Source: Geosiphon pyriformis (lineage: Eukaryota > Glomeromycota > Glomeromycetes > Archaeosporales > Geosiphonaceae). Taken from it: DNA of 64,000 bases. The notes under the pieces are model-generated. The model was not told the origin of the DNA and ran no database searches. It worked only from the letters and a program-made list of their open reading frames with translations. The DNA lies in assembly GCA_016748015.1 (NCBI GenBank), contig JAAOMT010000295.1:1308604-1372603 (forward strand). The letters run 5' to 3'. The position numbers were made by a program, and so were the translations under genes. Shown here one piece after another: positions 1-11,497 of this stretch. Numbering within the stretch: position 1 is the first letter of the stretch; every line of letters begins with the position of its first letter.

Positions 1-1125
1 AACAATTTTTTTATTGATCTTTCTACAAAGATTTCCAAATCTTTGATTTTGTTTTTAATTCGTTCAGAACTCTAACTCAAAATTTGTAGAAAACTTGATT
101 ATTTTATCTTTCTTTCGAGATGTGATAAGATGGCTGTGATAAGCTCTTTAAATCTCTTTTTTACTATTAAAAACTTGAAGATTTTTCAAGATAGCGTGGT
201 AAAAAAAAAAAAAAATTTGGCTTTTGAGAAAAATATGATATTAAGTTAATTCAGTTTTCTGCTTAAAACATATAAATTTTTTTGTAATCGTTGTTCTTGC
301 AAATATAATTTTGTATGATTTTCAATTCTTTCAAATTGATTAGATAAAATATTATCTCCTTTGAAGTTTCTTGCTTTAAATTGGCTAAAGATAATTTTTA
401 ACCTATATATATATTGCGATGTGAACAGCAAAAAAAAAAATAGAGTAAAAATTTTTCTATTCTATACTATATATTCACAAAACAATTCTTTATATTAAAA
501 ATTTTTATATTAAAGTGGAATAATTATTGAACTTTTACATATATATATATATATATATATTTAATCACAATTGTAATGATTAACGACTTGTTGTTTCGAT
601 GCATAAATTCCACCAAAGGGAATGTTACTTCCCTCGAGATGGGATAAAAAAAGGATACAATTTAATGTATTAAGAAGAAAACTTCATTGTTCTAGCTGTT
701 TTATCTTGCTGTCAGTTTCTAACGAATGTAGTTTGATTTGATAACTTTCATTTCCTTTCGGCCCCCCCCCCCTTCATTCACCTTAAATGGTAAATCGTCG
801 TGAATCAAATGTATTTTATCTGATTAGCACTACATATTTACATAATATTTGGGCCGGTAACACAGGCCCAGTTTTGTTGTCGCATCAAAAATGCTGATAC
901 ATGTGACACGAGAGATAGTTGATCATACTGCGTTCAACTTGATTTTTTATATTTTTTAAGCGATGAGAAATTTTTCTTTTGCATCCATTTTTCATTTGAA
1001 GCAAAAAAATCCTCAATTATTAACGAGTTAGGACCAATTTTACTAGTGACATTGGAAATTAAAATTCATTCTTGTACGAATTATTGGGGAACAATGTTAA
1101 AAAAACGTCACGATATGTTTGTGGT

Positions 1126-1160
1126 ATTATTATTATTATAATCATTAGTATTATTATTAG

Positions 1161-1247
<87 letters not shown>

Positions 1248-1262
1248 CTATTATTATTATTT
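1126..1262. repeat. (ATT)n microsatellite
   Basis: An almost uninterrupted ATT/AGT trinucleotide array of about 137 bp. It reads as an Ile run on the + strand, which explains the spurious frame across it. Confidence 0.9.
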
Positions 1263-2494
1263 AAGACATGATTATTAAGAAAAATTAAATTGGGATTTTA
1301 ACGTTTGTAAATAATTTATATTCATTCATTCGACTCTTTTGGATTTTTTACAAGATTTGGGTTTTAAAATTAAAAAGATTTATACCGAATATATTATTAA
1401 CTTTAAGACTTCCAATATTTAATCGATATTAACAAAACCTTAAACTTATCTAACTCTCGAAAATGTGTTCAAGTTGACTCTTTAAGGTAAAGATTCTTGT
1501 GAAAAACTTTCAAAATAACTAAAAATACGTAATGAATCGACTTTACGTGAAGTTTCCCGCTTTTTTTTTTTTATAGGAAATTTTTTGTTTCAAAAAGGAG
1601 GTTTTATAATAGAATTTATAATAGGTTTGAAAGAATGATCTATAAAATTTATTTTACTCAATTTTCTAATTGTAGTCCTAAGAAATTAATTAAAATCGAT
1701 GCGATTATAAGAAATGGTTTTTTTTTTCACACGAAGCATATATAAAGTAAACTAATTTGATTCCCAAATTTTTTTCAAACAAATATTTCTTTTGAAGTAA
1801 CGATTACCCCCATTTGAAAAAAAAAAAATTTCTCTATAGAATTCTCTTTCTCACGTAATTTTTTGCTTTTATTATAATTTTTGAATGAAATTCGATCTAA
1901 TTTCTTTCCTTTTTTTAAAGAGTGGTTATCTAGATATGAAAAAAATTTTTTTGGTAAAAAAATTATCTAAAACTTATAAAAAAAAAAAAAAAAAAAAAAG
2001 ATAGTTTTAAATAAAATTTTTTGGTTTAATTAAATATGTTTGAAGATTATCAGTTTTATTTTAAAAATTATTTTTTTAATTATTTTTTTTTTGAATAATA
2101 AATTATTATTATTATTATTATTATTGTTATTTTAAATTTATGAGAATATATGATTAAAAAATGATTATATTTAAAAGAAAAAAAATTATTTTTTTACTTA
2201 AAAAGTTATGATAAATAAATAAATAAATAAATAATTTTTTTTTGTGTATATACAATTTATAATATATAATAATAATTTTTATTTTTTATTTTATTTTAAA
2301 ATAGTTTAAATCTTATAATTTTATAATTTTTATTTAAAAAAAAATAAAGTAAAAGGAAAATGATATTCTTTTTTTAAAAATATATATATATAAACTTTTT
2401 TTAAAATTAAATTATTGAAAAGAAAAAAAATTTTCGTTGGGAATTTTCAATTTTAGTTTTTTATTAATAAATAAATAAATAGATAAATTTTAAA

Positions 2495-2560
2495 ACAAAT
2501 ACAATACAAATACAATACAAAATACAATACAAATACAATACAATACAATACAATACAATA
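2495..2560. repeat. (ATACA)n tandem repeat
   Basis: A pentanucleotide ATACA/CAATA array with a few slips, grading into ATAAT units on its right side. Confidence 0.85.
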
Positions 2561-2830
2561 TAATAAAATACAATATAATAAAAATAAATGTTTATTTGTT
2601 TTTTGTTTTTTTGAATAAATTTTTTTTTTTTTTAACTTTTTTGAAATTTACATATTGTAAAAACGTTATTTGAGACACCTTCTTTATTCAGATGATACTT
2701 TTAACCATATATAAACAATGTTTTTCGAATTGAAAATTTTTGTTTTAACAATAGATACATAGAAAATTTTATTGAAGGGGCAAGAACAAATATACATATG
2801 TCTTAAAAAATTGAATTTTTCATTGGGTTT

Positions 2831-2888
2831 TTTGAATGAATGAATTAATGAAATGAATGAATGAATGAATGAATGAATGAATGAATGA
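2831..2888. repeat. (GAAT)n microsatellite
   Basis: Tetranucleotide array of about 14 GAAT units with one irregular spacing near the left end. A short CAC/CCA-rich tract follows it. Confidence 0.85.
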
Positions 2889-3170
2889 TTACTACCGTCA
2901 CCACAACCACCACCATCACCATCACCACCTCACAAAAAGACAAGAGCCAAAATAGAAAGGCTTCGGTAGATTTTAAAAAAAAACTAAAAAAAGAAAAAAA
3001 AAAAATTTTTCATCTACCGAAAATGTTCTTTTTGTTATAGTAAAGGGATAATTTTAATGATTGACACAAGGTACAAAAGGTTTAATTTCTTTTTGTGTAA
3101 AAGTCAATAGTAGAATTAAATGGATTTAATATATATATTATTTTATATATATATATAGAGCTTATTTTCA

Positions 3171-4481
3171 TCATGTTGAATAATGTGCATGCTCAAGATG
3201 ATATTTTAAACCATTGGGATTTTTGTATCGCTTTTGACAATTAAAAAACTTACATTGAAATGGTTTATAAGGGGATTTTGGTTCTTCTATATCCGAAGGA
3301 ATTCGATGACCATTTTTGTCATGATACTTTAATCCATTCGGATTTTTATATGTTTTAGAACAACCAGGGATTAAACATTTAAATGGTTTTTCAATCATTA
3401 CTTTTTCTCGCTCTGTTTTTGAAACTTTTTGACTCTTTATTTTACCAGTAATACTACCAATATTATGGTGAGGTGAGTTTTCAGGTGATATTTCTGATGA
3501 TAATAATGTAACAACGGTATCATCAGGTGATGAATAATCACTTCGTATAGATGAATGTTCCAATTGAAATTTAGCTGTTGATGAGGGGTATTCCGGTTGA
3601 GATTTTACTGTTGACGGGTAATTTATATTAAGTTTTCCAATGGATGGGTATTCTAATTGAAGTTTCGGTGATGATGGATAATCTAGATGAAGCTTAGAGG
3701 TAGATTGATATTCCAATTGTGAATTTGAGGTTGTCAAATATTGAAGTTGCGATTTTGTAGATGATGAAAGGTATTCTAGGGATGGTTTTGAACTGGATGA
3801 TGCTAGTTTTGGTAACAGTGGCTGTGAAAAGTTATTTGTGACAAGATCAGTTTGTGCTTTAGTTAAATTATAAGAGGAAGGGTGAGTCAAAGTAGAGGGA
3901 TGATAATAACTAAGCTTTTGAAAACATGTATTATTCGGTTGAGAGTTGAACGTTGTCACATCATTGTCCTTGATCATCCTACTATTTTTATTACTGTTGG
4001 TGTTAGTGTTGTTGTTAATGTTAATGTTAATGTTGGTGTTGGTGTTGGTATTGGTGTTGGTGTTGGTGTTAATGTTGGTGTTGGTGTTGGTGTTGGTGTT
4101 GGTGTTGGTGTTGGTGTTGGTGTTGGTGTTAGTGGTAGTGATGGTGGTGTTGGGGTTAGGGTTGTTATTGTTGTTATTAAAATTATTAAAATTATTATTA
4201 TTAATAAAATTATTATTATCAATATTATTGTTATTATTATTATTATTATTATTATTGTTATTGTTGACGTTTGAGAAAGTTGTAAGTTGTTGAATAGTAT
4301 CCAAGGTTCGGTAGGTCGGTAAAGAAGGGTGTAAATATTTGGTCGTACACATTTGGTGTTCTCCATAATTTTGATCATTTACGGACATTTCTGTGATACT
4401 TTTTCTGTTGGTTTTTATGATAAAAAAAAAATTTCTGCGAGGTCTGTTTTCTTTTTCTTTTTTTTTTTTCTTTTTTTGCAA
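3171..4481 (-). CDS. Sfp1-like C2H2 zinc-finger protein with Asn-rich region
   Basis: Single-exon frame of 436 codons. Two C2H2 fingers sit at the C-terminus, about residues 369-392 and 410-433. Both have the spacing C-x4-C-x12-H-x4-H and share the core YKNPNGLKYH, as in fungal Sfp1-type regulators; in yeast Sfp1 is a nuclear factor for ribosome-biogenesis genes. The N-terminal third is an Asn run followed by Asn/Thr alternation, encoded by microsatellites at about 4000-4260. The middle, about residues 235-315, is a degenerate tandem repeat of about 13 residues around an EYPSS core. The first 31 residues are a Lys/Phe low-complexity stretch, so translation may start at the second Met (4388). 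Sfp1-like identity rests on the finger core; the target genes are unknown. Confidence 0.8.
   Translation of the reverse strand: MQKKKKKKEKENRPRRNFFFIIKTNRKSITEMSVNDQNYGEHQMCTTKYLHPSLPTYRTLDTIQQLTTFSNVNNNNNNNNNNNNNNIDNNNFINNNNFNNFNNNNNNPNPNTTITTTNTNTNTNTNTNTNTNTNTNINTNTNTNTNTNTNINININNNTNTNSNKNSRMIKDNDVTTFNSQPNNTCFQKLSYYHPSTLTHPSSYNLTKAQTDLVTNNFSQPLLPKLASSSSKPSLEYLSSSTKSQLQYLTTSNSQLEYQSTSKLHLDYPSSPKLQLEYPSIGKLNINYPSTVKSQPEYPSSTAKFQLEHSSIRSDYSSPDDTVVTLLSSEISPENSPHHNIGSITGKIKSQKVSKTEREKVMIEKPFKCLIPGCSKTYKNPNGLKYHDKNGHRIPSDIEEPKSPYKPFQCKFFNCQKRYKNPNGLKYHLEHAHYST
4000..4260. repeat. Coding microsatellites (GTTGGT)n and (ATT)n
   Basis: A (GTTGGT)n hexamer array and a flanking ATT array lie inside the zinc-finger gene. 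On the minus strand they encode Asn-Thr alternation and a poly-Asn run. The long Val/Leu and Thr/Pro frames in the other frames are shadows of this repeat. Confidence 0.85.
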
Positions 4482-5830
4482 TTCTGTTGGGTATTTATAT
4501 GATAGAGAATGAGATCAAAAATGTGACATCATTCTTTTATTAATGAAAAAAATCGTTTTTTTTTTTTTTTTTTTTCACAGTAGATCGGTGTTAGAATGAT
4601 ACTTGAGGCAGGAAGGCGTGTTAATTCCCCTTTTAAAACAGAACTGGGGGAACAAGTTGACAGGCCAGTAGTTTAAAGAGAGAGTCAAAAAGGTTCATTG
4701 GATGGTTTTGAATACTTTTTTACTGCAAAAGCATGCTCATACATGCTTAATCCTGCATATACAATGACGATCTTTTACTTTGAAATTTCAAAGGGGTAAA
4801 AAAATTGTGGGGTGTAAGAAACAAATGCCGATTATACCTTTTTTTAGTATCACCGATGAGAAGAATTTCTGACTAAGGACGTAAATTAATAAAGAAAGCA
4901 AAGATCATCCGATTAAAGTACATTGTTGAGTAGTGTGTGTGTATTAAGCACCCTCGAATTGACGATTAAACATATACCCTATATATATATATAGGGTATA
5001 TATGAACATATATCTAATGTATATCTTATGTATATATATGTTATTATAGCCCCTGGGTCAAAAGAAATATTTTTACGATGGTGGATGAAATATATTTTTT
5101 TTCTGGTTCCTGACCAATGAATAATAAAAAATACAAACAACCTGGAAAAGTTTGTTTTCTGAAAATCTGTTTAGTTGGTCTCAAAACTAAACCCGTTTTA
5201 TTGACAAAGTAGTAGTAACACACACACACATTAAAGATCCCTGTCAACCCTTTGCATGTTTGATTCATAGAGAAAAATGATTTTCAGTGACGAAAAATGG
5301 AATAAGGTTAGAAATGTGGTACAAAAAGATTTTTATTATTAGAATAGTATCATGGTCAAATTTGATTCATACTTATATATATATTATGCGTGGTGGGTTG
5401 GTTGGTTCGTTAGTTGTTCTAAATTTCAAGAAAGAAATTAGGTTTTCAAAGGTAACGAAACAATTTTAAATCACTTCTGCAGAGAAACTCGGTAGATTTG
5501 TGAATTAAATATTTGGCAATGCATTACCAAACTGCATTAATCTAGCCAAAGGGTTCAATTAAGGGCGTATGTTAAGCAAAAAAATTTGCCATCATATCAG
5601 AATTTAAAGTTTAGGCTGAAATTTTTTGCAACATGAAAAAGCTCGAATCGCTTTAGCAAGTGAATCTTTTGAAATTTTTTCTAGTAATTAAAAAATCAAG
5701 AAATTCTAAAGAGAGACAAGTGGAATTGTGTGTGCGTGAGAGCCTATTAATCAAAGTTTAAACTTGGGGGTTTTTTAAAGAATGTGTAGAGATATTCTAA
5801 AAAAGAACTTTAATACTGTAAATGGTTATA

Positions 5831-5888
5831 TAATAGTAGTAATAGTAGTAATAGTAGTAATAGTAGTAATAATAATAATAATAGTAGT

Positions 5889-5932
<44 letters not shown>

Positions 5933-5999
5933 TATAATAATAATAATAATAATAGTAGTAGTAGTAGTAGTAGTAGTAGTAATAATAATAGTAGTAATA
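5831..5999. repeat. (TAG/TAA)n compound microsatellite
   Basis: About 170 bp of interspersed TAG and TAA trinucleotides in blocks, consistent with slippage plus G-to-A change. Confidence 0.85.
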
Positions 6000-6254
6000 G
6001 CTTAGCTTAATAGATTATAAAAGTACTGTGAGAAAACAAATAAAATTTTAGTTTTTAGAGAATCGCACCATATTTGAAAAAAATAAAAAAATAAAAAAAT
6101 AAAAAAAAAAAAGTTTAAAAATAATCATTTAGAAAAGAGAGATATGATAATGTTTTTAAGTTTATTATTATTACAATTATGTAATATTAAAATTAAAATG
6201 AAAATTCATATAATTGGACAGAGTTTCTTTTTTTTTTTTTTTTTTTTTTTTTTT

Positions 6255-6274
6255 NNNNNNNNNNNNNNNNNNNN
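6255..6274. other. Assembly gap (20 N) inside a poly-T tract
   Basis: Twenty N are flanked on both sides by T runs of 24-26 bases. The gap probably marks a homopolymer the assembler could not cross, so its true length is unknown. Confidence 0.95.
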
Positions 6275-6583
6275 TTTTTTTTTTTTTTTTTTTTTTTTTT
6301 CGAAATGAAAATTTTTTTAAAATACTCAATCAAGTATAAATTGAAAAACCAAGAGTTACTATTAAAATGTAATGCAAAAGTGTCAATTAATATAAAAAAA
6401 AAATTTTTTTTTTTATTTTTCCGAATTTGAACGCACTTTTTATAAAATTGTAAATGAATATATCATTTTTAAATATTTTATGGGTCACAATTTCAAAATG
6501 GAAATTTCTCAAATCATTTAAATTAATTTAAATTAAATTAAAATACTATTACCAAGCACCTTTGTTGATACAGTTACCTAGAG

Positions 6584-6585
<2 letters not shown>

Positions 6586-6646
<61 letters not shown>
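6586..6646. repeat. (ATT)n microsatellite
   Basis: About 20 uninterrupted ATT units. Confidence 0.9.
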
Positions 6647-6834
6647 TAAAAGATAAGGTTTCAATTAAAATAATATATATATATAAAAATTTTTTTCAGA
6701 GAAATATTTAAATAGAATTGATTTTTTTTAAATAACTAAAATTCTTAATTCAATCTAATTTTAAAAAAAATTTTTATTTAAAATCAAAAAATTTCAAGAT
6801 TATTCATGTTTTATGATAGTTAAACATTCATTAA

Positions 6835-6869
6835 TTCATTCATTCATTCATTCATTCATTCATTCATTC
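6835..6869. repeat. (ATTC)n microsatellite
   Basis: About nine ATTC units. This is the complement-type unit of the GAAT array at 2.8 kb. Confidence 0.85.
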
Positions 6870-7692
6870 GATGATGATAATAAGTAAAGATGAAAAAAAA
6901 TTTTTTGACATGATTCTTTCCTATTCTAAATCAAAATATATCTTTATCAAACTATCAAAAAAAAAAATAGTTTTGTACTATAAAATTTTAAAAAAATTTA
7001 TTTTTAAAAAATTCAAAAAAGACGCCATACACTCAATTTTTATTTTTATTTTCAATGAATGTTTAATTAATATATATTGTTTAAACCATTTTTGGTAAAG
7101 TTTATAAACAATTTTGAGCTTAGTTTCAAAATTTGATAAAAAATTTTTTTTTTTTTAAAAACCCAAAATTTTTTTTCCTCGATTCTACGTTGAATAGAAG
7201 TTTCTCTTGTAGCTACTTACTAATCATTCGATTCTCACTCGAATTAATTTATCTGCCTGATCGATCAATCAATCTTAAAAATATTATGAAAAAATTAAAC
7301 CCTCAGAAATAAATACCAGGTAAAGGTGTAACAAACTTTAAAAAAAAAATAAAGTTTTATTCTAACTGATAAGAAATCGTATGATTTTACTTAATTTATA
7401 GAATTATAGTTAGTTAGGAAATCTTTCTTGTGTTGGAATCAGAGATTTCTAAGCATATAAAAGATTTTCATCCCTTTTTTTTATGGAAAGATTTTGTTCT
7501 CTATCAAATGAAACAACTAACTTTTACTGTATTTTATAAAATTTTCAATATTTTTCATCGTTTTGGGTCAGGCGGCATTTTTAAAATCTCTTTTTAAAAC
7601 ACGCCAAATTTTTATGATAACTAGTAATTTAAATTGTAAAATCAATAATAATTGATATTATTTGAAAGAAAACCATTCAAATTTATACAATT

Positions 7693-7696
<4 letters not shown>

Positions 7697-7744
<48 letters not shown>

Positions 7745-7746
7745 TA

Positions 7747-7782
<36 letters not shown>
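7697..7782. repeat. Facing (AAT)n and (ATT)n arrays
   Basis: An AAT array of about 46 bp is followed after a few bases by an ATT array of about 37 bp. Together they make an imperfect inverted repeat able to form a hairpin. Confidence 0.8.
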
Positions 7783-7783
<1 letters not shown>

Positions 7784-7999
7784 ACATTTTAATTAAATTG
7801 ATAAAATTTATTTTAAAAAAAAAAAAACGTTCCAATTAAAAAAATATATTTATTAACTCTTTTAAATAATAAGATATTAATTAAATTTGCATATTTGAAA
7901 TTTATTAAAATAAAGTTTGGTATTATGTGGAATCCAGAGTTAATTTTACATTTTAAATTTCTAAATAAAATAAAATAAAATTACTATTTTAACAATTTA

Positions 8000-8452
8000 T
8001 CAAATATATATATTGAAAATCTCATGAAAATTAAATTTTTTTTTTACCTTTTTCCCTGATTTTAACCCGATTTCTTCATAATATTCTTTGAGTATTGATT
8101 CATGATTTTTTATATTCCGAAGTGGTTCCCATTCTCTGATTGGTTGATCATCGCCTTTTTTTTAAAAAAAAAAAATAAATATTATTATTATTTCGGTAAT
8201 GATATAATAAAAAAAAAGTTTTGATTTAATTTAAATAATTTATGACCCTAAAAATAAGTAAAATAATTATTAATTTAATTCACATTGATACCTTTAAAAT
8301 AATATTCAATAGCTACAAAAATAACTCCTTTTACAACTTTTAAATCATATATTTTCTCCACAAATGCTATATCCCCTTGTTCTATATCATCTTTCACATC
8401 TTCCCAAAATTTATCTTCTATTTCAATTTCATCATCAATATCAATATCAATA

Positions 8453-8546
<94 letters not shown>

Positions 8547-8868
8547 CATCATCATCATAATCATCATAAAAGTTATACAAGCTTTCATATCGTTTGGAAA
8601 TTTTTTTCTTGCTTTCAGCTTCTATTTTAACCTTGGCTGCTTTCTTACTGGCAATATAATGAATTATTTGACTTGATTTAAAATTTCCTTTCCTAGGAAA
8701 CAAAGTCATTGTAAAATATCAAAAAAAAAATTTCGAATTTATCAATTATTATTTATTTTTTTGAAAGCAGCAGCAGCAGCCAATGAAAAAGTTGTTTAAA
8801 AATTACCTTTTTGAGAATAAAGTTCCATGATTATCATTAGGTAATTTTACGGACTCCTTATAATTCAT
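8000..8868 (-). CDS. Acidic, Asn-rich protein with chromo/chromo-shadow-like domain
   Basis: Best model is three exons: 8868-8807, 8692-8292 and 8154-8000, giving 205 residues. The first junction joins a phase-2 AG donor end to a phase-2 acceptor. An alternative Met at 8709 lies within the first intron and would give a shorter protein. The order is a basic N-terminus, an Asp/Glu-rich stretch around a run of about 30 Asn encoded by (ATT)n, then a C-terminal domain beginning near FWEDV, with VEKI, a central FKGDDQ loop, REWEPLRNI, and a final helix ILKEYYEEIGL. This pattern fits the HP1 chromo/chromo-shadow fold. Aromatic-cage positions of a methyl-lysine-reading chromodomain do not seem conserved, which favours the shadow type. 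The end after GLKSGKK is uncertain because a GTAAAA donor there could lead to another exon. A role in heterochromatin is inferred only from the fold. Confidence 0.55.
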
Positions 8869-9234
8869 AAAAAAAGAAGGAAAAACTTAATTGATAAATC
8901 TTTCCCGAGAATTTTTATTGTTGCCCCTTTTTATCTACCTGTAAGATCTTCAATTTAGTTACTTTACGTGTATTTTTTTTAAAGATTTTATCACATTTCG
9001 TCATTTACGTCATTTTTACATCAAATCAATGATTTATTATTTGAGATTATACTGAAATAAAATAACAATATTTTTTTTTAATAGATTAAATTATTAATAT
9101 AATTTCTATTTGGACTTTTTTTGTTAATTTAATTGTTTAATTATCATCATATTTTATTAAAAGAATTTTTATTATATTTGTATATTTTAATTTCAAATTT
9201 GGTTAATTTTATTATGTACATATACATATAAAAA

Positions 9235-9279
<45 letters not shown>

Positions 9280-9645
9280 GTGTAGTTTTTAAAATTATTC
9301 ATTAATATTTTATAATCAAATATTTAATATATTTTTTTTAAAAAATATAAATTTATTAAAATTTATGTTAATAAATTAAATACAATTATTAAAAATATAT
9401 TATTTTGAATTTAATTTATTATTTAATAACTTTTTACTTGTTCACTAGAATTTTATTAATAATTTTCATAAACTTGGAAAATTTTTATAATTTACATAGT
9501 TGATATATCAACTTAATTTTCTAAATCCCAAATATTTTAGAAATATTATAAAGTGTAATTCATCAATTTTTTAACACGGTCAACAAGTTTACCAGAAAAA
9601 TCTTTGAAAGAAAAAGTTCAAGTTAACACTTTATAAATGTCTTTC
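8869..9645. other. AT-rich intergenic stretch
   Basis: No gene seen. It holds an (ATT)n microsatellite at 9235-9279 and many A/T runs. It separates the chromo-like gene from the 3' end of the lipase-like gene; both are on the minus strand. Confidence 0.6.
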
Positions 9646-10928
9646 TTAGAAATTATTATTTTCTCTACGTATAGGTCTACCACCCCCACATCCTTCACGA
9701 GACATAAAAAAGCCAAAATATGGACCTAAATGAGCAGTTGTCTGTTGAACTTGATAAGTGCTTCGAGAATTCTCAAATCGTAGGTTACAATTCTAAAAAA
9801 AAAAAAAAAACACGAATAAATATGAGAAAAAGATTTATCATATGTTAAAAAGTATAAATTCTACAAAACCTTATTCTCCATTCCTACAGGACTGGTACAT
9901 CGGTAAAACGAATCTTTCCCTTCATATAATTCTATTTGGTCATCTTCATACCTTTTCCAACAATCACAACTTTGATCTGGAACAATCCAAGTTTCCATTG
10001 ATGTGTGAGTCAAATAATTATCTCCAAAGAATAAAGGAGCATAATCGTCGTGAACTGTCACTCGTTCAACCCAAATTCTTTTCTGCATATATCTTACAAA
10101 GATATCATTTCCTATGCGCGGGGCCCCGTAGGTAATTAATATCACCTGCCGCTTGGGCCAAAATTTGTTGAAAATTATTGCTGCAAAAGTGGCTAAAACT
10201 AAAAAAAAATTTCAATGTGAAAAAAAACAGTCAATTGCAAAGAAAACAAAATAATTTTTTTTAAAAATGATTATTTTACTTACCTGCGCCCCCGCCATGT
10301 CCAGTAAGAACGAGAGTATATTTGTCATACTTTATGTTATTATCTACATATTGTGTCAACATTTTCAAGGTCTGATTGGCTGCAAGACTCCAATACTTTA
10401 TATAAAATCTTCTTAAAATCATGGCATTTACCCAATTCTGATAAGGAACGTCTATCAGTTCTGGTGTTTCCCCCATACTATCAAGTTGATCATAACTCAA
10501 TTCTGGTGTCTTGAATGTTGCAAATATTACATCAATAATCTGCTTTGGATCCAGTGGACTTTGAAAATTCATGAAAGTTTCGATCATAACTATTTTTCCA
10601 TTTTAATCATTTTTCTCAATAAAGATTTGGTTGAAGAGCATGATTTCTTAAAGAAAAACGAAAAATAAAATACGTTACTAAATTTTTCTGGTTCAAGAAG
10701 AATAGGTGTTTCGGAAATATCTGGGCAATAAAGGTGCGCAGTAAATAATGTTGCTGAAGACAAAAATCTTTCAGAGATGGAGACTTCTTTGATTGGGGGT
10801 GGGATAAAATTCGGAAGTGTGAATGTTTTATTGGACCCGAAAGGATCTTTAACTTTTAATGAATCAGTGGGCAAAAAATTTAAGAAAGATAAGAAAATTA
10901 TAAACCAAAAAAATAAAAGAGTATTCAT
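9646..10928 (-). CDS. Class-3 lipase-like secreted protein lacking the nucleophile Ser
   Basis: Four exons: 10928-10679, 10589-10284, 10198-9870 and 9792-9646. Introns are 89, 85 and 77 nt, all phases agree, and the product is 343 residues. The third donor (gttttg) is weak, but the next exon matches the paralogue at 33-34.6 kb. A signal peptide (residues 1 to about 23) precedes an alpha/beta-hydrolase domain of the lipase class-3 family. Seen motifs: the nucleophile elbow reads TGHGGGAG, with Gly182 where the family has Ser; then YGAPRIGN; Asp237 in VHDDYAP; and His250 in LTHTSMETWI. Thus Asp and His of the triad are kept and Ser is replaced (GGC codon, one transition from AGC). The C-terminal part has several Cys (CDC, NCNL, GC), probably disulphide-bonded outside the cell. 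Triacylglycerol hydrolysis is therefore unlikely by the usual mechanism; lipid binding or another role is possible. The first intron replaces no known motif. Confidence 0.82.
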
Positions 10929-11018
10929 TGCTTTTAAAAATGAAAAATAATAAATAATAATAGCTTTAAATATGTTTTTTATTCCATTAAAATTTGCTGG
11001 TCAATTTTCCTCTTCACT

Positions 11019-11050
<32 letters not shown>

Positions 11051-11404
11051 TCAATCTCATGTTTTGAAAACAAAAATTAATCAATTCAATCATAAATATT
11101 GGATAACCAATGGATTATGCTATGTGTGTGTGTGTGTGTGTGTGTTAATGTTTGTAGAAAAGTTCCGCATAAACAAATATGATGATAATCTTGGTGCATC
11201 AGAGAATGATCATAGATTAAAAAATAATTTTAAAATTTTGAACATGAATGAAACTCTTTCTTTATGATTCTATCTTTATTTTGAGGTCGAAAAAACTTAA
11301 TATCTAAATGAGAATAAATTAAAAAATTAAAAGTTTCATGAATTTTAATAAATATTACAAAGATGATTTTGCTTTTAAAAAATTAGATCACGTATAGGAA
11401 AAGC
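10929..11404. other. Intergenic upstream of the lipase-like gene
   Basis: No gene seen. It contains a short (AAT)n tract near 11025-11050 and a (TG)n dinucleotide array at 11122-11145. It should hold the promoter of the minus-strand lipase-like gene, but I see no decisive element. Confidence 0.5.
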
Positions 11405-11497
11405 ATGAGCCACGTCTTGTATATAACATTCGTATGTTGTATCTAATAGATAGTGGTTGGGTTACACTTGGAGAAGCAGGTAAAAAAAAAAAAAAAA
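11405..11497 (+). mobile_element. Short LINE 3'-tail fragment with poly-A
   Basis: The stretch around 11452-11475 (TAGTGGTTGGGTTACACTTG) closely matches the 3' end of the LINE fragment that ends at 12599 (TAGTGGTTGGGCTGCACTTG). Each has an upstream GAGCCAC/TAAGCCAC motif, and here an A run follows at about 11481-11497. I read it as a second, heavily 5'-truncated copy of the same 3' UTR. Confidence 0.5.

Larger units (their letters stand above)
1..3170. other. AT-rich stretch without a recognisable gene
   Basis: I see no gene here. The DNA is made of A/T homopolymer runs and several microsatellites, listed separately. The only longer open frame, about 68 codons from 1072, is a translation of an ATT repeat and is not a gene. 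A slightly GC-richer patch at about 590-1000 has no open frame or RNA motif that I recognise. Confidence 0.6.
4482..7999. other. Intergenic stretch with microsatellites and an assembly gap
   Basis: I see no gene here. At about 4580-5500 the base composition is less AT-rich, but frames are short and lack recognisable motifs. A perfect inverted repeat with arms TATACCCT/AGGGTATA around a TA run lies near 4973-5000. From 5.8 kb onward the DNA is mostly trinucleotide repeats, a poly-T tract with an N gap, and A/T runs. Confidence 0.55.

Noticed and set aside
1072-1278. Ile-rich 68-codon frame
   Set aside because: It is a translation of an ATT microsatellite without a coding flank.
3882-4378. Val/Leu- and Thr/Pro-rich frames on both strands
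   Set aside because: They are other-frame readings of the (GTTGGT)n and (ATT)n repeats within the zinc-finger gene.
5044-5268. 74-codon minus-strand frame
   Set aside because: Low-complexity ends, no domain, and no splice partners found.
8364-8676. Tyr- and Ile-run frames on the + strand
   Set aside because: Antisense shadow of the Asn run in the chromo-like gene.
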